From Gnetum montanum (lineage: Eukaryota; Streptophyta; Gnetopsida; Gnetales; Gnetaceae): a DNA stretch of 23,917 nucleotides. The translations under genes and the position numbers were made by a program. Where the stretch lies: the NCBI GenBank assembly GCA_015680685.1, contig MNCI01024017.1:313863-337779 (forward strand), in the 5' to 3' direction. The notes beneath the pieces were generated by a model that saw only the letters and a list, made by a program, of their open reading frames with translations, made no database searches and was not told the DNA's origin. Below, piece after piece: positions 1-10,215 of the stretch (the first letter of the stretch is position 1; every line of letters begins with the position of its first letter).

Positions 1-44
1 AACTAAGTCGTACTTATCACACGTTCTAGCCTAGCAATGAGTAG

Positions 45-240
45 CCAATTCCTTGACTAGCCGTACAAAGTGGACTACTACTAGGATTACCAAGCATAGA
101 ATCCTGGAATACGCTACTGGGTTACCAAGCAGCCAATGCTCGTAATCAAGTCGTACTCATGCATTATGACAAGCAGCCGATTCCTTGACTAGCCGTACAC
201 GTCCGTAGACGCTCGTAATCAAGTCATACTTGTGCGCACT
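45..240 (-). repeat. Internal duplication in U5 of LTR A
   Basis: A TTCCTTGACTAGCCGTACA block occurs at about 49-67 and again at about 181-199, a 132-bp step. A GCTCGTAATCAAGTC block occurs at about 138 and again at 211. Copies B and D have one version of this region, so the duplication is specific to copy A or its subfamily. Confidence 0.65.
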
Positions 241-476
241 AGGAAAGTAGTAAATAAACAACAATAAAACCATGTACTGCAAGGTTTATCCAATCAAGTT
301 TGTCTTTATTGTCGTACACAACTTGGGTTCAGGTTACAAGCTGCTCGAATAAAGAGCCGTTCACTCTAGGACTCCTACTGCGGGCACATGGAAAAAATTC
401 TAACTCTGGAGTGATCAATCTGCCAGAGCTTCGCTACTTCTAGCTAGGATTGGGAAATGAAGGGAGTGCCGCCTCT

Positions 477-546
477 TATTTATAGATATGGTGGCGGACC
501 GCGATATTGCGTACGTGATATCGCAAGAGAAGACGCGATATCGCGG
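477..546 (-). promoter_or_regulatory. U3 core promoter of LTR A: GATATC inverted repeats plus TATA box
   Basis: TATAAATA lies at 477-484 on the minus strand. A 24-nt near-palindrome (501-524) and a second CGCGATATCGCG palindrome (534-545) lie upstream, the nearer one 16 bp from the TATA box. The same arrangement recurs in copies B, D and, decayed, E. Promoter function is inferred from position within the LTR. Confidence 0.65.
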
Positions 547-569
547 CACATGTAGGTCGCGTCTCATCA

Positions 570-1910
570 ATTATAAAGATAAAAAGGCATTCATCAATAA
601 GCAAAGGTACCATATGAGCATGTAAAGGTAATTTTATGCTGATCTTCTAGTGTAATAACTACTTGAATGTAGCCACTAAAATGATCCAAAAAGCAATAAT
701 ATTCATGCCCCTCTAGTCTTTTCAAGATTTGATCTATATAAGGTAGAGGAAAATGATCCTTTTGGGTATTTTCATTAAGTTTTCTATAATCTATACAAAC
801 TCAATATTTTCCTTCCTTTTTAGGTCTCACTATGATAGGTCTTATCCATTCTCTATTAGGTATTAGATAAATAATTCCTTCTTTCCAAAGTTTAGAGATC
901 TCATCTTTAACAATTTTCTTTAAAGCTAGATTAATTCTTTTAGGGGGAATTCTAGCTATTTTAACATTATCTTCTAGATAGATGTGATGTTGACATATGT
1001 TGGGTGAAATTCATTGATGGAGGTTTTCATAACTCCATGAAAATGCCTTAGATTTTATTTTTAAAACTTTTATTAACCTTGTTTGTTGTCCACTAGAAAG
1101 TTTGAAATTTATTATTAAAGGTTTATTTCTATCAAGCAAAATGTACTTAAGATTGATAGGTAATTCACGAAGTTCTAAAGAATAATTAATTGGTGGTTGA
1201 ATTATTTCTCCCATATATTCTAATCCCAAGTTTAAAATTTGGTCTAAAATATCTTATTACTATTTTTTTGAAGGGTCCAAAGGACCTTCTTCAAAATTAT
1301 TTAGTACCAATGTTTTCCTATCTTAAGCCAGTGCTGATGTGGGTATTTTGCAGAGCATCCTATCCCTATTAATATCTTGGTTCAACTGACCTTCTTTTTC
1401 TTTATTGAATACATTAAGCATAAATGTAAGATTAACAAAAGAGAATTGGAGTTGCCCTGATCTATAATTAATTATTCCATGGGTTGTTGCTAACCAAGGT
1501 CTACCTAGAATGATAAGAAAACAATCTAGATCTTTGACCTTTAACACAAAAAAATTAATGGGATATTTTTCTTTTTCAACCTACACAATGAAATCTTCTA
1601 CCACTCCTATGGATCTACCACTTGAGCCATCTACTAGAGATATTTACATGTTTACTTTCCTTATATCTTCAAAGTCAAGTAACTTAGCCATTTCAAGTGG
1701 CATAGTATTGATACTAGCACCTAGGTCCAATATGGCATTCTTAATGTTTTTTTCATTAATTATTATTAGGATTTTTGGAATTCCTGAATCTTGATATTTA
1801 GGAATTTCATGATTTGTTATGAGTTGAGACAAGTTTTTAATCAAATATACTTGTCTATGAATGTTTTCTTTCCTACTTTTTATGCATAATTCTCATAAGT
1901 ATTTAGCATA
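570..1910 (-). pseudogene. Element Y pol remnant: protease and reverse transcriptase, broken by LTR A
   Basis: One minus-strand frame runs from 1844 to 570, interrupted by several stop codons. The protease part has DLGAS (1713-1727, catalytic Asp) and about 65 codons later LIILGRPWLA, the usual pairing in Athila/Tat-type Ty3/gypsy aspartic proteases. Next comes the LELRELP linker (1190-1160), then the RT: KDEISKLWKEGIIY, CIDYRKLN (774-797), HFPLPYIDQ, CFLDHFSGY (about 667-695, with the first catalytic Asp) and YGTFAY--MPF. The frame stops at the codon before LTR A, so the YxDD active site, RNase H and integrase are missing here. Stops at 1011-1013, 801-803 and the pair at 591-596 are all TGA and would be Arg or Trp in relatives. 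It is non-functional. The assignment to Athila/Tat rests on motif resemblance. Confidence 0.85.
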
Positions 1911-2043
1911 AAAAGGTGTTTCCCTAACAACTTACTCTAATGGAATATGTAAATATAATTCATTGAAATTTTTTTTATATGTTTCTTAGTTGTGAAATCT
2001 TCTATCAACCCCTTATGGAAAGGTGGTGAAATTACTTTCCTAT

Positions 2044-2817
2044 TCAAGGAGGAAAAGGGGGAAATATTAATAACTCCTCTATAAAGATTTGAATTAGTTG
2101 GTGAGCTAGAAATCCATGGTTGGGGTTTTAAAGACATAATCCTTTAAATTTATCAAAGGCATTTTCATAATCCTTCTCTTCTCCTTGTGTCAAACTCATA
2201 ATTTGCTTCTAGAGTGTATATAGCCCATCATTTGAAAGGAAACGTTAAATGAAGGATGCCTTAAATTCATCCCATGAACTTATTTGAGTCCACAAAGTTT
2301 GAAGATAAAAATTAGCTTTATCTTTCAAAGTGGATTTGAAGCCTATCATAGTCTCAAATTCTCTTACATGAGTTATAACATCTTCATTGGTTATTCCCCT
2401 ACAAATGGGTAGTAAGTGTGAATTTTTAACTTTCACGTTTCTTCCTCAAAAGAAAACTAATGGTCCTTGGGAAATTGTTGGTGTCCTTTGATTTAATAAG
2501 TCCCCTAGATTTTGTCCCTCATAAGCTTGTCCAAATGGAATATTAGAACCTATGCTTCCAAAATAGATAAGAATTAAGCTATATGAAATTGGAGGTGTAT
2601 GATGTGAAGGAGACCCAATTGTAAAACTAGTAGCTAAGATTGGAGTTGCAATGGGGCTTGATATTGATAGAGAAGTAGATATTAAAGTAATAAGAGTTTG
2701 AACATTTAATGAGCTTTCTGGTTGGGTAGTCCCTCCTATGGTAGACATGTTGCCCAATATTTGACTAAGGTTTAGATTTTGAGAACTTGGAACTATGGCT
2801 AGATTTGTGGTTTGCAT
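2044..2817 (-). pseudogene. Element Y gag remnant
   Basis: The frame opens with ATG at 2817. A Ser/Thr/Pro/Ile-rich N-terminal section of about 123 codons is followed by a Gag-like segment: LLPICRGITNEDVITHVREF, KDKANFYLQTLWTQISSWDEF, then LTQGEEKDYENAFDKFKGL and NPNHGFLAHQLIQIF. These match the order of the plant retrotransposon Gag capsid domain (a His-containing HxREF block, a W-containing FYLQTL block, the GE-x-x-YE-x-AF-x-x-FK block and HGF). Internal stops include those near 2437, 2242, 2203 and 2137. A frameshift separates this frame from the protease/RT frame downstream, near 1850-1940. Gag would form the cytoplasmic virus-like particle. The copy is non-functional. Confidence 0.75.
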
Positions 2818-3456
2818 TGTAATATTTAGTATATTAAAGAAAGGGTTAAAATATGTGCAAAATGAAAATTGTATTTCTAATTCTTCTTGGTAAAAAATCT
2901 TAGTTGTGTTTCCTTCTTTATTACTAGTTAAAATTCATCGTTTTCCAAGGAAGGTTGATGGAATAGGAATTTGTTTTGTAGAACTAGACTATCCCTGATC
3001 CTCTTGAGGTTGCTTTAAATTAGTTCAGGTCCATTTATAATAACTGGTAGTATTACAAGAAGCTTGAATTTTTGTTAGATTTTTGTGTTTCTTATTTGAT
3101 TTCATTTAATAATCACACCCTTCCTTGCCACATTCATGGGCAAGTAATCCTAAAAATTTGTAGATTGACTTAATTGCTCCTTTAATCATTGCCTTAATTA
3201 TAACCTTTTTACAACTTTCCTTATTATTGGGAATTAAGAAAATTGATTCTTATTATTGTACTTTTTTCTAGTTTTTCATATTTTTATTTTTCTTCTTACA
3301 AACAAAATAATTAAAAGAGACCATTTCTAATACTACTAAACAAAAAAAATTACATTGAAATGAAATGAATGTACACCTTTTTAGAGGATTCAACTTAAAT
3401 GTTGAAAATAAATCTAGAAAACATACTGAATTCTTGATGATGATTGACTTTGCTGG
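2818..3456 (-). other. Element Y leader between PBS and gag
   Basis: About 640 bp of AT-rich DNA separates the primer-binding site from the gag start. I see no frame here worth calling. A 69-codon open frame at 3268-3477 overlaps the PBS and looks like chance. Confidence 0.45.
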
Positions 3457-3476
3457 CCTTGCTAGCAAAGGCACCA
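3457..3476 (-). other. Decayed primer-binding site of element Y (tRNA-Asp type)
   Basis: The minus strand reads TGGTGCCTTTGCTAGCAAGG. The expected complement of the plant tRNA-Asp 3' end is TGGCGCCGTTGCCGGGGAT, so TGG-GCC and TTGC are kept. It begins three bases after a CA at 3481-3480 that would end the 5' LTR, the normal geometry for Athila/Tat elements. The match is partial, consistent with an old copy. Confidence 0.55.
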
Positions 3477-3479
3477 AAT

Positions 3480-4376
3480 TGATAAGCTAACCAAAATTTT
3501 GGGGCTATATTACTCTCATTGTAGAAGTATCACCTCATTTATGACTAACCTACAAGTTGTATTTGTGAGGAAATAGTCCAAAGTAAAAGACATCATCAAG
3601 ACAAAAGAATTAAGATCAAATCCCATACTTAAGATTGTCACGCTTAAGAAAAATCATGAATCATCACCCTAACTTCTAATCTTAAGTTCAAGAATGAGAA
3701 TTAATGATTAAATTAAATTGAAATCATAAAGTATAAACATGGATTGTAAAGATGACATCAGAGATACTAACCAATCTATTATCCTACTTTATTTTTTTCA
3801 TGGTGCAACAACCTTGATAGCCCACCAATGGACTCTAGTTATCTCTAGTTACCACAGTCTTCAACAAATCTTTAGTTAGCAATTTTTCAAGGAAAATTGA
3901 AGATTTTGATTTCAAATTAAATTGCTTCTCTTAGGTATTAAATTATTGGATGTCAAGCTCTTCCATTTACACTTGAAGAGGTTACATCATAATTAGGAAA
4001 ATTTCATAAATAGAAATATCCATATTCATTGAGATGATTGATGAGAATTGATATAATGCTACAGTGGTATCAAATTATATCACTCTGGAAATGTTCTTCT
4101 ATGGCTGATTTGTATTACACCTACATTGTAGATCAATATTTCAATTCCATGATAAGGTGCACCCTCATTTTGTTAGATGATATCATTCTTTATCATAAAT
4201 GCTATAGAAATCAATATGATTTAGGTCAATCCCCATTGATTTAGGTGATGTGGATCAATATAGTTTTCTTTAGAATATATTAAAATTCTTGATCCTAATC
4301 AATATCCTTGTTGATAATTGTTGATTCCATGATATCTTGCAATAACATAGACTCAACAAAGTAATTAGTCCTTATT
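3480..4376 (-). mobile_element. Probable 5' LTR of element Y (start not defined)
   Basis: This stretch lies between the PBS of Y and the outer end of LTR E. Its 3' end (CA at 3480) is placed by the adjoining PBS. I cannot find its 5' end; it may be truncated by insertion of E at 4377. It is AT-rich with no credible coding frame; a 68-codon frame at 4038-4244 (+) has no recognisable content. Confidence 0.4.
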
Positions 4377-5094
4377 TGATGAGTAGCAAGGTAACCCCTA
4401 TGTTATGCCTTAATCACAATTTGCTCTTTTCCCACTTGGACTAATGGTAGCTTTGTCACATATGGTTTAGTCCAAAGGGAGGCATATGATTCTTGATGTT
4501 CTTTCAGCCTTATGCTACTTCTAATGATAATAAATAAATCAGTTCTTTAACTAATTAACAACAAAAAGTAAAGTTTAAACTAGCCTATGAGTGAGGAGTG
4601 TCCATGTCTAACTTTTCGTACACGTTCCAAACCCACGTATCCACTACTAGGATTACTAAGTGCTATGCTATTGGGCAAACTAAGCAATAATGCTACTAGA
4701 ATTACCAAGCAAATATGTGTTTACACTCGAAATTTGTTACAGTCATTTTGCCAAATTTATTAACATGCATGGAAACATAAATATTAACTAAGTACATATA
4801 ATATAAACTACATTAAAAGTAAATTTAATCTAAGTCAAAGTGCTACAATGAATAAGAATCAATTTCAATATTATTGCCATCCATGGAATGTGTCTAAGCA
4901 TATTTCCACTTGAATAAAATGCCATACAACTAACTTAGATCCACATTGTAGGCACTCACTAGCTATTCTCCAAGACTATGAAATAAAATTACAAGATTTT
5001 GGCTACTCTATTGATAAAACTTATCCAAACTATGTGCCCAAGAACTATATTTATAGGGTAGCATACATCCCATAATATCGAATATCTAACATCA
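4377..5094 (-). mobile_element. Family-X LTR, copy E (3' LTR of the minus-strand element)
   Basis: On the minus strand the copy starts with TGATGTTAGATATTCG at 5094 and ends with CTACTCATCA at 4377, as copy D does (CCACTCATCA at 17570). Between these it keeps TATAAATA, a TTTATTCAAGTG block, ATTCATTGTAGCACTTTG, GCTTGGTAATTCTAGTAG, GGACTAAACCATATGTGAC and ATTAGTCCAAGTGGGA in the order found in B and D. It is 718 bp against 816 bp for D and clearly the most diverged of the four copies, so it is the oldest. Because its element's interior lies on the higher-coordinate side, it is the 3' LTR. Confidence 0.8.
5048..5086 (-). promoter_or_regulatory. Decayed U3 promoter of LTR E
   Basis: TATAAATA is at 5048-5055 (minus), with a single decayed GATATC-type motif (CGATATTATG) about 16 bp upstream. 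It is probably inactive; the call rests on alignment with A, B and D. Confidence 0.5.
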
Positions 5095-5269
5095 CTTCAT
5101 GGCCCCCAATATTGGAGCTAAACAAAAGACAATTTATCATACCCCCATGACTAAATGAAAACTTGTTTTCAAGTGAAAAAAAGGAGGAACAAGTCCCTTA
5201 CAAAATATTAGGAAGGTATGGGATTATTGACTGACACTTACTATTGACTTAAATTTGAGTGCTGCATTA

Positions 5270-5722
5270 TAAAATTTTATTGAAGTGGATGCATACAAAA
5301 TGATAGTGTGACAAAAATACACAATAGACATTGAAGATTACAAAATTTGTAGAGGTCTTCAAAAATACGCTAAAGATGATTCTTCTTATTGCCACTAGTG
5401 GCGGTAGACTTCCAACATTGATTGTTATGTCCATGCTTATCTAGTTATGAAGAACATTCTTGAAGGATGAACTGAAATTTCTTCTCATTGTCCCATGGAT
5501 CTAGCAAACATGTGAATTTTGAGTTGCTATCTTGTATGTGCTATGATTTGTCCATGGGGATATCCTTTGTTGTCCCTTTCTTAGCTTTGTTTTTGTTCCT
5601 AGAAAAAAACCTTCTTTCTTAGGCATTTCTTTTAGCATCACTTGTAGTCACTAAAGGATCAACATTAGTTTTGATAAATTTTCCTTAATAATTAACCCTT
5701 TTTGGATCCCTTAGTTTTTGTT
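5270..5722 (-). pseudogene. Possible decayed reading frame in the E element
   Basis: A minus-strand frame of roughly 145 codons reads with about six stops, all TAA or TAG and each explicable as a decayed Gln codon. The text between stops is Lys/Asn/Ser-rich, with a stretch reading SKFTCLLDPWDNEKKFQF. I recognise no family. In DNA this AT-rich, stops would be expected at about this frequency or somewhat more often, so the evidence for coding is weak. It has no counterpart in copy B. Confidence 0.2.
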
Positions 5723-6689
5723 TAAGCATACGGTGATAATAGCATACTATGACCAAGGCTATGAGGTAAATAAAATCATCAAGCTATTTACATTATTTTG
5801 ATCAATTACTATTAGTTAGCATGATGTTGAAAAATAGGATGTTGGAAAAATTTTAAACATTTCAAAGTAGGCATCCCTAGCCCCCATGGCTAATAAGCAT
5901 AACATCAGAAGCACACAATTTTTTGAAAAATTAAAACCAAAGGTTTGATTTAGAAGATGACCAAGGAATATTGAACCTAAAGGATATTTTAATAGAAGAG
6001 TAGGAAAAAGTAAAAAAGTAATTGAAAGGGGTGAGAAGTAGTTCCAAAATTATGCATAAATTTAGAAAAACTATGAATTATGTTATGGAAGATGTGAAGG
6101 TTAGTTCAAAGCCATGATCAACAAAAGTTATGTAAGTGGATCCTCCCCAAAGAAGGCTCCTATCATAATGCCCTTGTATAACCACTTCTATAGATGTCTG
6201 TGGGTACCTGAGAAGTTAAATTTAAACCATGCCTTTATTCCAAACAACACACAACTGTCATGGCTAGGATGTTGCACTATATTATAGAAAACCAAAAGTT
6301 TCATAATCGCATGTAATAGTGAGGTGAAAAATGGGATGATAAGCGATTGTAGAGATTGGGATGTAAGGTACTAGACCATATCCACAATAAGTTCTTTTGA
6401 AAAATGTGATTAAAATGATTAGCATACCCATTCATCCATGTTTTGACCAACTCCATACCATGGACAATGACCTTGCATTGATGTGTTCCTTCCTACTGAC
6501 CACCATGAGTCCAAAATCACCACAAAGAACAATCATCACTCCAAAAAGAGAAGAAAAGAGAAGAAGAAAGGAAGGGCCTTAGTTAGAGGGGTGCCTTTAG
6601 GCATGGGTAACATGTCTTTCTAGTCCCATAACTAGTGCTTGTAGCCCTAAGGGATGTGCTTTGAATTCCCATTATTGTTTGTTTTTTAT

Positions 6690-6790
6690 CTCTCTCTTTT
6701 TCTTTTATTTTGTCTTTCTCTCTTTTTTTTTTCTTTTTGGCTCTCTCTCTCTCTCTCTCTTTTTTTTTGGAATTTTTCGATGGGAACCAT
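6690..6790. repeat. CT/AG low-complexity tract
   Basis: The plus strand is a run of T, CT and TTTTC, including about ten CT dinucleotides near 6740-6760. On the minus strand it is a purine-rich A/G tract. It occupies the same place in the E element as the A/G tract at 11680-11716 in copy B, so it is an inherited, expanded part of the element rather than an independent microsatellite. Confidence 0.7.
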
Positions 6791-7340
6791 ACCATGTAAA
6801 GACAATGCTTCCTTTTTATTGGTTAATGGAGAAGTGATGATACGTTCCAAGAGGAGTCATAAACCACATGAAGGAAGTTAAGAAGAGAACCCAATAAGTC
6901 CCCTTGAGGTCACACCCTTTGCCATTCCTGCTTGGTTGTTTCCTCTTTCTTCAAGGTACAATGATCATTCATTAATTTTAGTTTCATAAAAGAAGAACCA
7001 AATTGTTTCCATGAAAAATATCCTTTATTTAGAGAACTAGAGGGATGGATGAGGTGGTCTTACTACTTTACACAATTACTTACCCAATCATCTTAATAGC
7101 ATGGCACAAAGACCCAATACATAGCATTGACTTCTACATCATAACTTGGCAATATTATTAACAAAAACATAAAACACATTTATAAAACATAATGAGAATG
7201 ACTCAAGAAAAGAGAAAAATATAATGAAAAGAAAAATATTAAGAAATGGAAAACATATGAAGTATTAGAAAATTCTGGAAGAAATAGGAAAATGATAAAA
7301 AATTGTAAAACAAAAAAAAAAGTGAAAAATACTTATTAGT

Positions 7341-8210
7341 TCTTGAGCTAGGATGGAGCATCTTCCCCATGACTAATCTTATGGACCACAAAATCCCTTA
7401 GTTATACACCATTGGTTTCCCATTTATCATCATTGCTGATTTAATTAATCATGTGGTAGCACATCTAACATTGGTGATAGTCTTGTTTGGATCATTTAGA
7501 GATGTATCTTCATTTGGATTTGAAGGTACTTTGATTTTGGGGGGTCCAGATGTGTTTGCTTCTTCTTCTTGATTTTCTATTTTAATTCCCAAGTCTCCAT
7601 GTTTAATATCCTTTTCTAGTGTATAATCAGAGTGTAAGATATCTATGTCTAAGTCCTATGTTTGGTCCATTTTCTTAATTCTAGAACTAATAAGAAGATT
7701 ATTTGCCTCCATGCATCTTTGAAACAAGTTTATATTCTCATTTTCAAGCCACTGGGTCTCTTCTTGTTTAGTGGCTACTACATAGATTGGTTTTTTCTCA
7801 CATACTTTCTCTTGAACTTTGTTGTGGGTTATGTTAATATTTTGAATTTTTGACCCATAGTTACACCCTTTACTATTAGTAGTGATGCATAGATTCTTCT
7901 GTCTCTCCATAGTGCTAGATTCATTACTTCTGTTAGGTGTTGGAATAACAATGGATGTTGGCCCTTGCGTAGGATTGGAAGACATTGGTCATGAAAGGAA
8001 GGTTGTTGTACTTGATTGTCATTATGCTAGTTTGGACAAGTTAGTAGGCCCATGAGTGTTATGCTTATGCATGGGAACTATCTTAAAGAAAGGACATTTT
8101 CAAGATTGTAGTGGGGGCCTATTGGCATTATCATGTCTATGTATGTTAGCAGCACAAGTGGCATTCTTTCATTGATGTTGTGGTGCTAAACCTTTCTATG
8201 TTGCTGGCTA
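7341..8210 (-). pseudogene. Tail-ORF remnant of the E element (homolog of the 10210-11082 ORF)
   Basis: The longest clean piece is 7985-7656 (109 codons), and the frame continues in both directions through stops. Near 8165 the minus strand reads GAATGCCACTTGTGCTGCT, matching GAATGACACTTGTGCTACT at 10580 in copy B. The following 70 bp also align (KCPFFK here, KHPFFK in B). The product is Asn/Thr/Gln/Pro-rich and low in complexity. I cannot assign a function; in B the corresponding ORF follows the Gag zinc knuckle directly, so it is probably a Gag C-terminal extension. The remnant ends near 8210-8248, where the B LTR was inserted. Confidence 0.5.
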
Positions 8211-8273
8211 TGACATGTAATAAAGTGAAGTATGAGAATATTGAGGATTGATGGGATGCAATATTGCATGGGC

Positions 8274-8322
8274 TGCGATATCACGTACATGATATCGCAG
8301 TTCGTCACCATGTCTATAAATA
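8274..8322 (+). promoter_or_regulatory. U3 core promoter of LTR B: 26-nt near-palindrome plus TATA box
   Basis: Positions 8274-8299 form an almost perfect inverted repeat, with GCGATATC at one end and GATATCGC at the other; only one symmetric pair (two bases of 26) breaks the symmetry. TATAAATA follows at 8315-8322, 15 bp on. An imperfect TGCAATATTGCA palindrome precedes it at 8257. Confidence 0.7.
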
Positions 8323-9022
8323 AGAGGTGGCTCTCCATTTTTTAACATAGATAGAGTTAGATTGTAGAAAAACTCTAGAAGTTTGATCCCTCCAGAGATA
8401 GATTATCTTCCCGTGTTTGCCTGCAGTGTGGTGAATGTAATTGTACGACATCCTTTATTCGAGTGTGACGTACTTGGACATGCACATGACTAGAAATAAA
8501 TATTGAGATTACTTCATCATTGTAGCATTCACTTTGTTTATTTATTTATTTAATTTTTATTTATTGCTTTCCTAATTAGTCTCTCTCACCCTTAAACTCA
8601 CGTTAGAATGCGGAATGAGTACGACTTGATTACAAGTATTTAAGTATGACTACTTGGTAACCCAGTGGTGTACCTAGGATCTATGCTTGGTAATCCTAGT
8701 GGTAGTAGCGCACGAGGTCCAAGATGTGTATGGATGATCAAGGAATGGATGCTCATCGCACTTAGGCTAGATTAGATTCTCTTACCCTTTCCTCCTAGCT
8801 TAGTTAATATTATTTCCATTGCCTTTAGGATTAGCATTAGATTAGGAACACATCATACACCTCACTCTCGACTAAACCATACATGACAAAGCTAATACTA
8901 GTCCAGGTGGGAAGATAGTGAACTGCTACCTAAGGATAATTGTCTAGGTGCCACAACTACTCCATTTGCAAAGTTTGACTAGATCACGCATGAGAACGCT
9001 CATATTCGTATGGTTGAGTGTA

Positions 9023-9023
9023 N
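9023..9023. other. Single N: assembly join
   Basis: Copy D has about 92 bp more here (17550-17641), including the LTR 3' end and the PBS. One ambiguous base standing in for a missing, functionally essential segment points to a collapsed gap rather than a real deletion. Confidence 0.7.
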
Positions 9024-9084
9024 GTAACGATATATCTCTTAGAAAGAAGTAATTATAAAGAGTCACATAAATTCACACACAACA

Positions 9085-10215
9085 ATGCCTCTCCTACAAG
9101 ATTACAATAATTTCACACTCAGTGAGGAATTTCATTGGAGAACCAATGAACTATATGACGATGAAGATTGGAGTATACAACTTGAAGTGGGAGTTTCTTA
9201 TAAACATGAACTAAAACAACGTCATCCCAACACATGAAAGCATAACTTACCCAATGACGATGAACCCCCATTGACCACTACAAGCCTAATGCAAATACAA
9301 GAGGTTTTTCGAATCTCACGTAGGCATCGAAAAGAGAGCCATCTACCTAGGCTCGATTTAAACAACTTCCCTAGTTTTTTAGGAGGCTATGACTTAGATC
9401 CACATCAACATTTACAAGCCTTCTACAATGCCTATGCATGGAATGACATTGATAATGGTTGGGAAAAACTTAAGCTCTTCCCTATGATACTCATTGACCA
9501 AGCAAAAGTATGGTATAGATTGTTAAAACCAAATTCAATACGATGTTGGTCAACAATGGTAGAAGTCTTTAACGAAAAATATCAAACCTACGCAAGAGTG
9601 TCAGCCTTGAGGAAAAAAATCCAAGAGTGGAAACAAACAAAACATGAACCCTTGGACATGGCCTTAAAAAGATATTATGTACTGTTAAACAACTGTTTAG
9701 GCCATGGGTTCTCCAAGGAAAGGCTAATGTACCATATCATTGATGGGCTACGTAATGAAATAAGAGAGACCTTAGGAATGTATGCCCAAGGTCAACTATA
9801 TGAACTATGAACCCATCAAATCCAAGATCTTATTAAGTGGATAGTAAAAGAAGAAGGAGAATTGGCTAGATGGGAGAGTGTTGAAAAACATCAACGGGAC
9901 CAAAATCTCAACTTAGCAAAGGTCCATAATCATACAAAAGGAGAAATCAACCAACCTCAAGGTAGAAACATCATCTTTGCCAACACAACAAACATTAGAA
10001 GAGGTTGAGGCAAAGATGAATAAGATGTTGGAATGGATGTATCAAAAGTGTGGAGAATTTATCAACGTTATTGGAGATAGAGTTTTGACAACCCAAGAAG
10101 CATGACAAAATAATAGATAATCGGAAAGAAGGGATAAAGAAAATAAGAGCTTAACTGCTAATCATACATATGAATGCAACATATGCCTATATGATCACTC
10201 CAATGGCCAATGCCC
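9085..10215 (+). pseudogene. Family-X gag, copy B (capsid domain and zinc knuckle, decayed)
   Basis: ATG at 9085 (MPLLQDYNNF) is shared with copy D at 17711, which supports this start. The first 60 residues are acidic. The capsid-type domain follows (residues about 80-235): LPRLDLNNFPSFLGGYDLDP, HLQAFYNA, KLKLFPMILIDQAKVWYRLL, NSIRCWSTMVEVFNEKY and a KRYYVLLNNCLGHGF block. It ends near 10213 with a knuckle of the form C-x2-C-x3-H-x4-C (10175-10213), the spacing used by Athila/Tat Gags. In-frame stops are TGA at 9235 and TGA at 9808. A frameshift near 9985-9995 moves the rest to the next frame, which then has stops near 10103 and 10118. In life Gag would package element RNA; this copy cannot make the whole protein. 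Confidence 0.85.

Larger units (their letters stand above)
1..569 (-). mobile_element. Family-X LTR, copy A (5' part, runs off window)
   Basis: Read on the minus strand, the LTR starts at 569 with TGATGAGACG, matching the starts of copies D (TGATGGGACG at 16755) and B (TGATGGGATG at 8249). It then has GATATC inverted repeats, TATAAATA, an R region with CTCTGG/CCAGAG, a TTTATTCGAG block and the U5 signature GACTTGATTACGAGC followed by CTTGGTAACCCAGT and CTTGGTAATCCTAGT. Copy D is 816 bp, so roughly 250 bp or more should lie outside the window. It abuts the RT frame of element Y directly, with no polypurine tract before it, so it is the 5' LTR of an inserted element or a solo LTR rather than the 3' LTR of Y. 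Confidence 0.8.
5095..7340 (-). mobile_element. 3' noncoding interior of the E element
   Basis: The segment between the tail-ORF remnant and the 3' LTR carries no recognisable pol. Several blocks are collinear with the same part of copy B on the plus strand. They are a T-rich tract directly after the ORF (about 7330-7200, versus 11085-11180); a CCATCC/TCTCTAAATAAAGG block (7021-7065, versus the 32-nt repeats near 11300-11390); GGGTGTGACCTCAAGG (6883-6917, versus 11466-11499); an A/G-rich tract (6690-6790, versus 11680-11716); CCCAATCTCTACAATC (6341-6380, versus 12011-12045); and TACAAGGGCATTAT plus CTTTGGGGAGGATCCACTT (6131-6205, versus 12187-12260). Spacing between blocks is nearly equal in the two copies. 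The part 5095-6130 has no clear counterpart in B. Confidence 0.65.
8249..9050 (+). mobile_element. Family-X LTR, copy B (5' LTR, end lost at an assembly N)
   Basis: It starts with TGATGGGATG at 8249 and aligns over its whole length with copy D (16755-17570) at high identity: TATAAATAAG, TTTGATCCCTCCAGAGATAGATTA, GCAGTGTGGTGAATGTAATTG, GACTTGATTAC, CTTGGTAACCCAGT, GGACATGCACATGAC and others. At the N at 9023 the copy jumps about 92 bp relative to D, losing the LTR end and the PBS, so the true LTR end cannot be placed here. The interior (gag) follows. Confidence 0.85.

Noticed and set aside
4038-4244. 68-codon open frame on the plus strand
   Set aside because: It lies in the probable LTR of element Y, has no recognisable content and is of the length expected by chance.
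4377-4400. A damaged PBS just outside LTR E (AATAAGGACTAATTAC)
   Set aside because: E is the 3' LTR of its element, since the interior lies on the other side. The outer flank is host sequence and no PBS is expected there.
6583-6881. Lys/Glu/Arg-rich and Ser/Leu-rich open frames on opposite strands
   Set aside because: Both are translations of the CT/AG simple-sequence tract.
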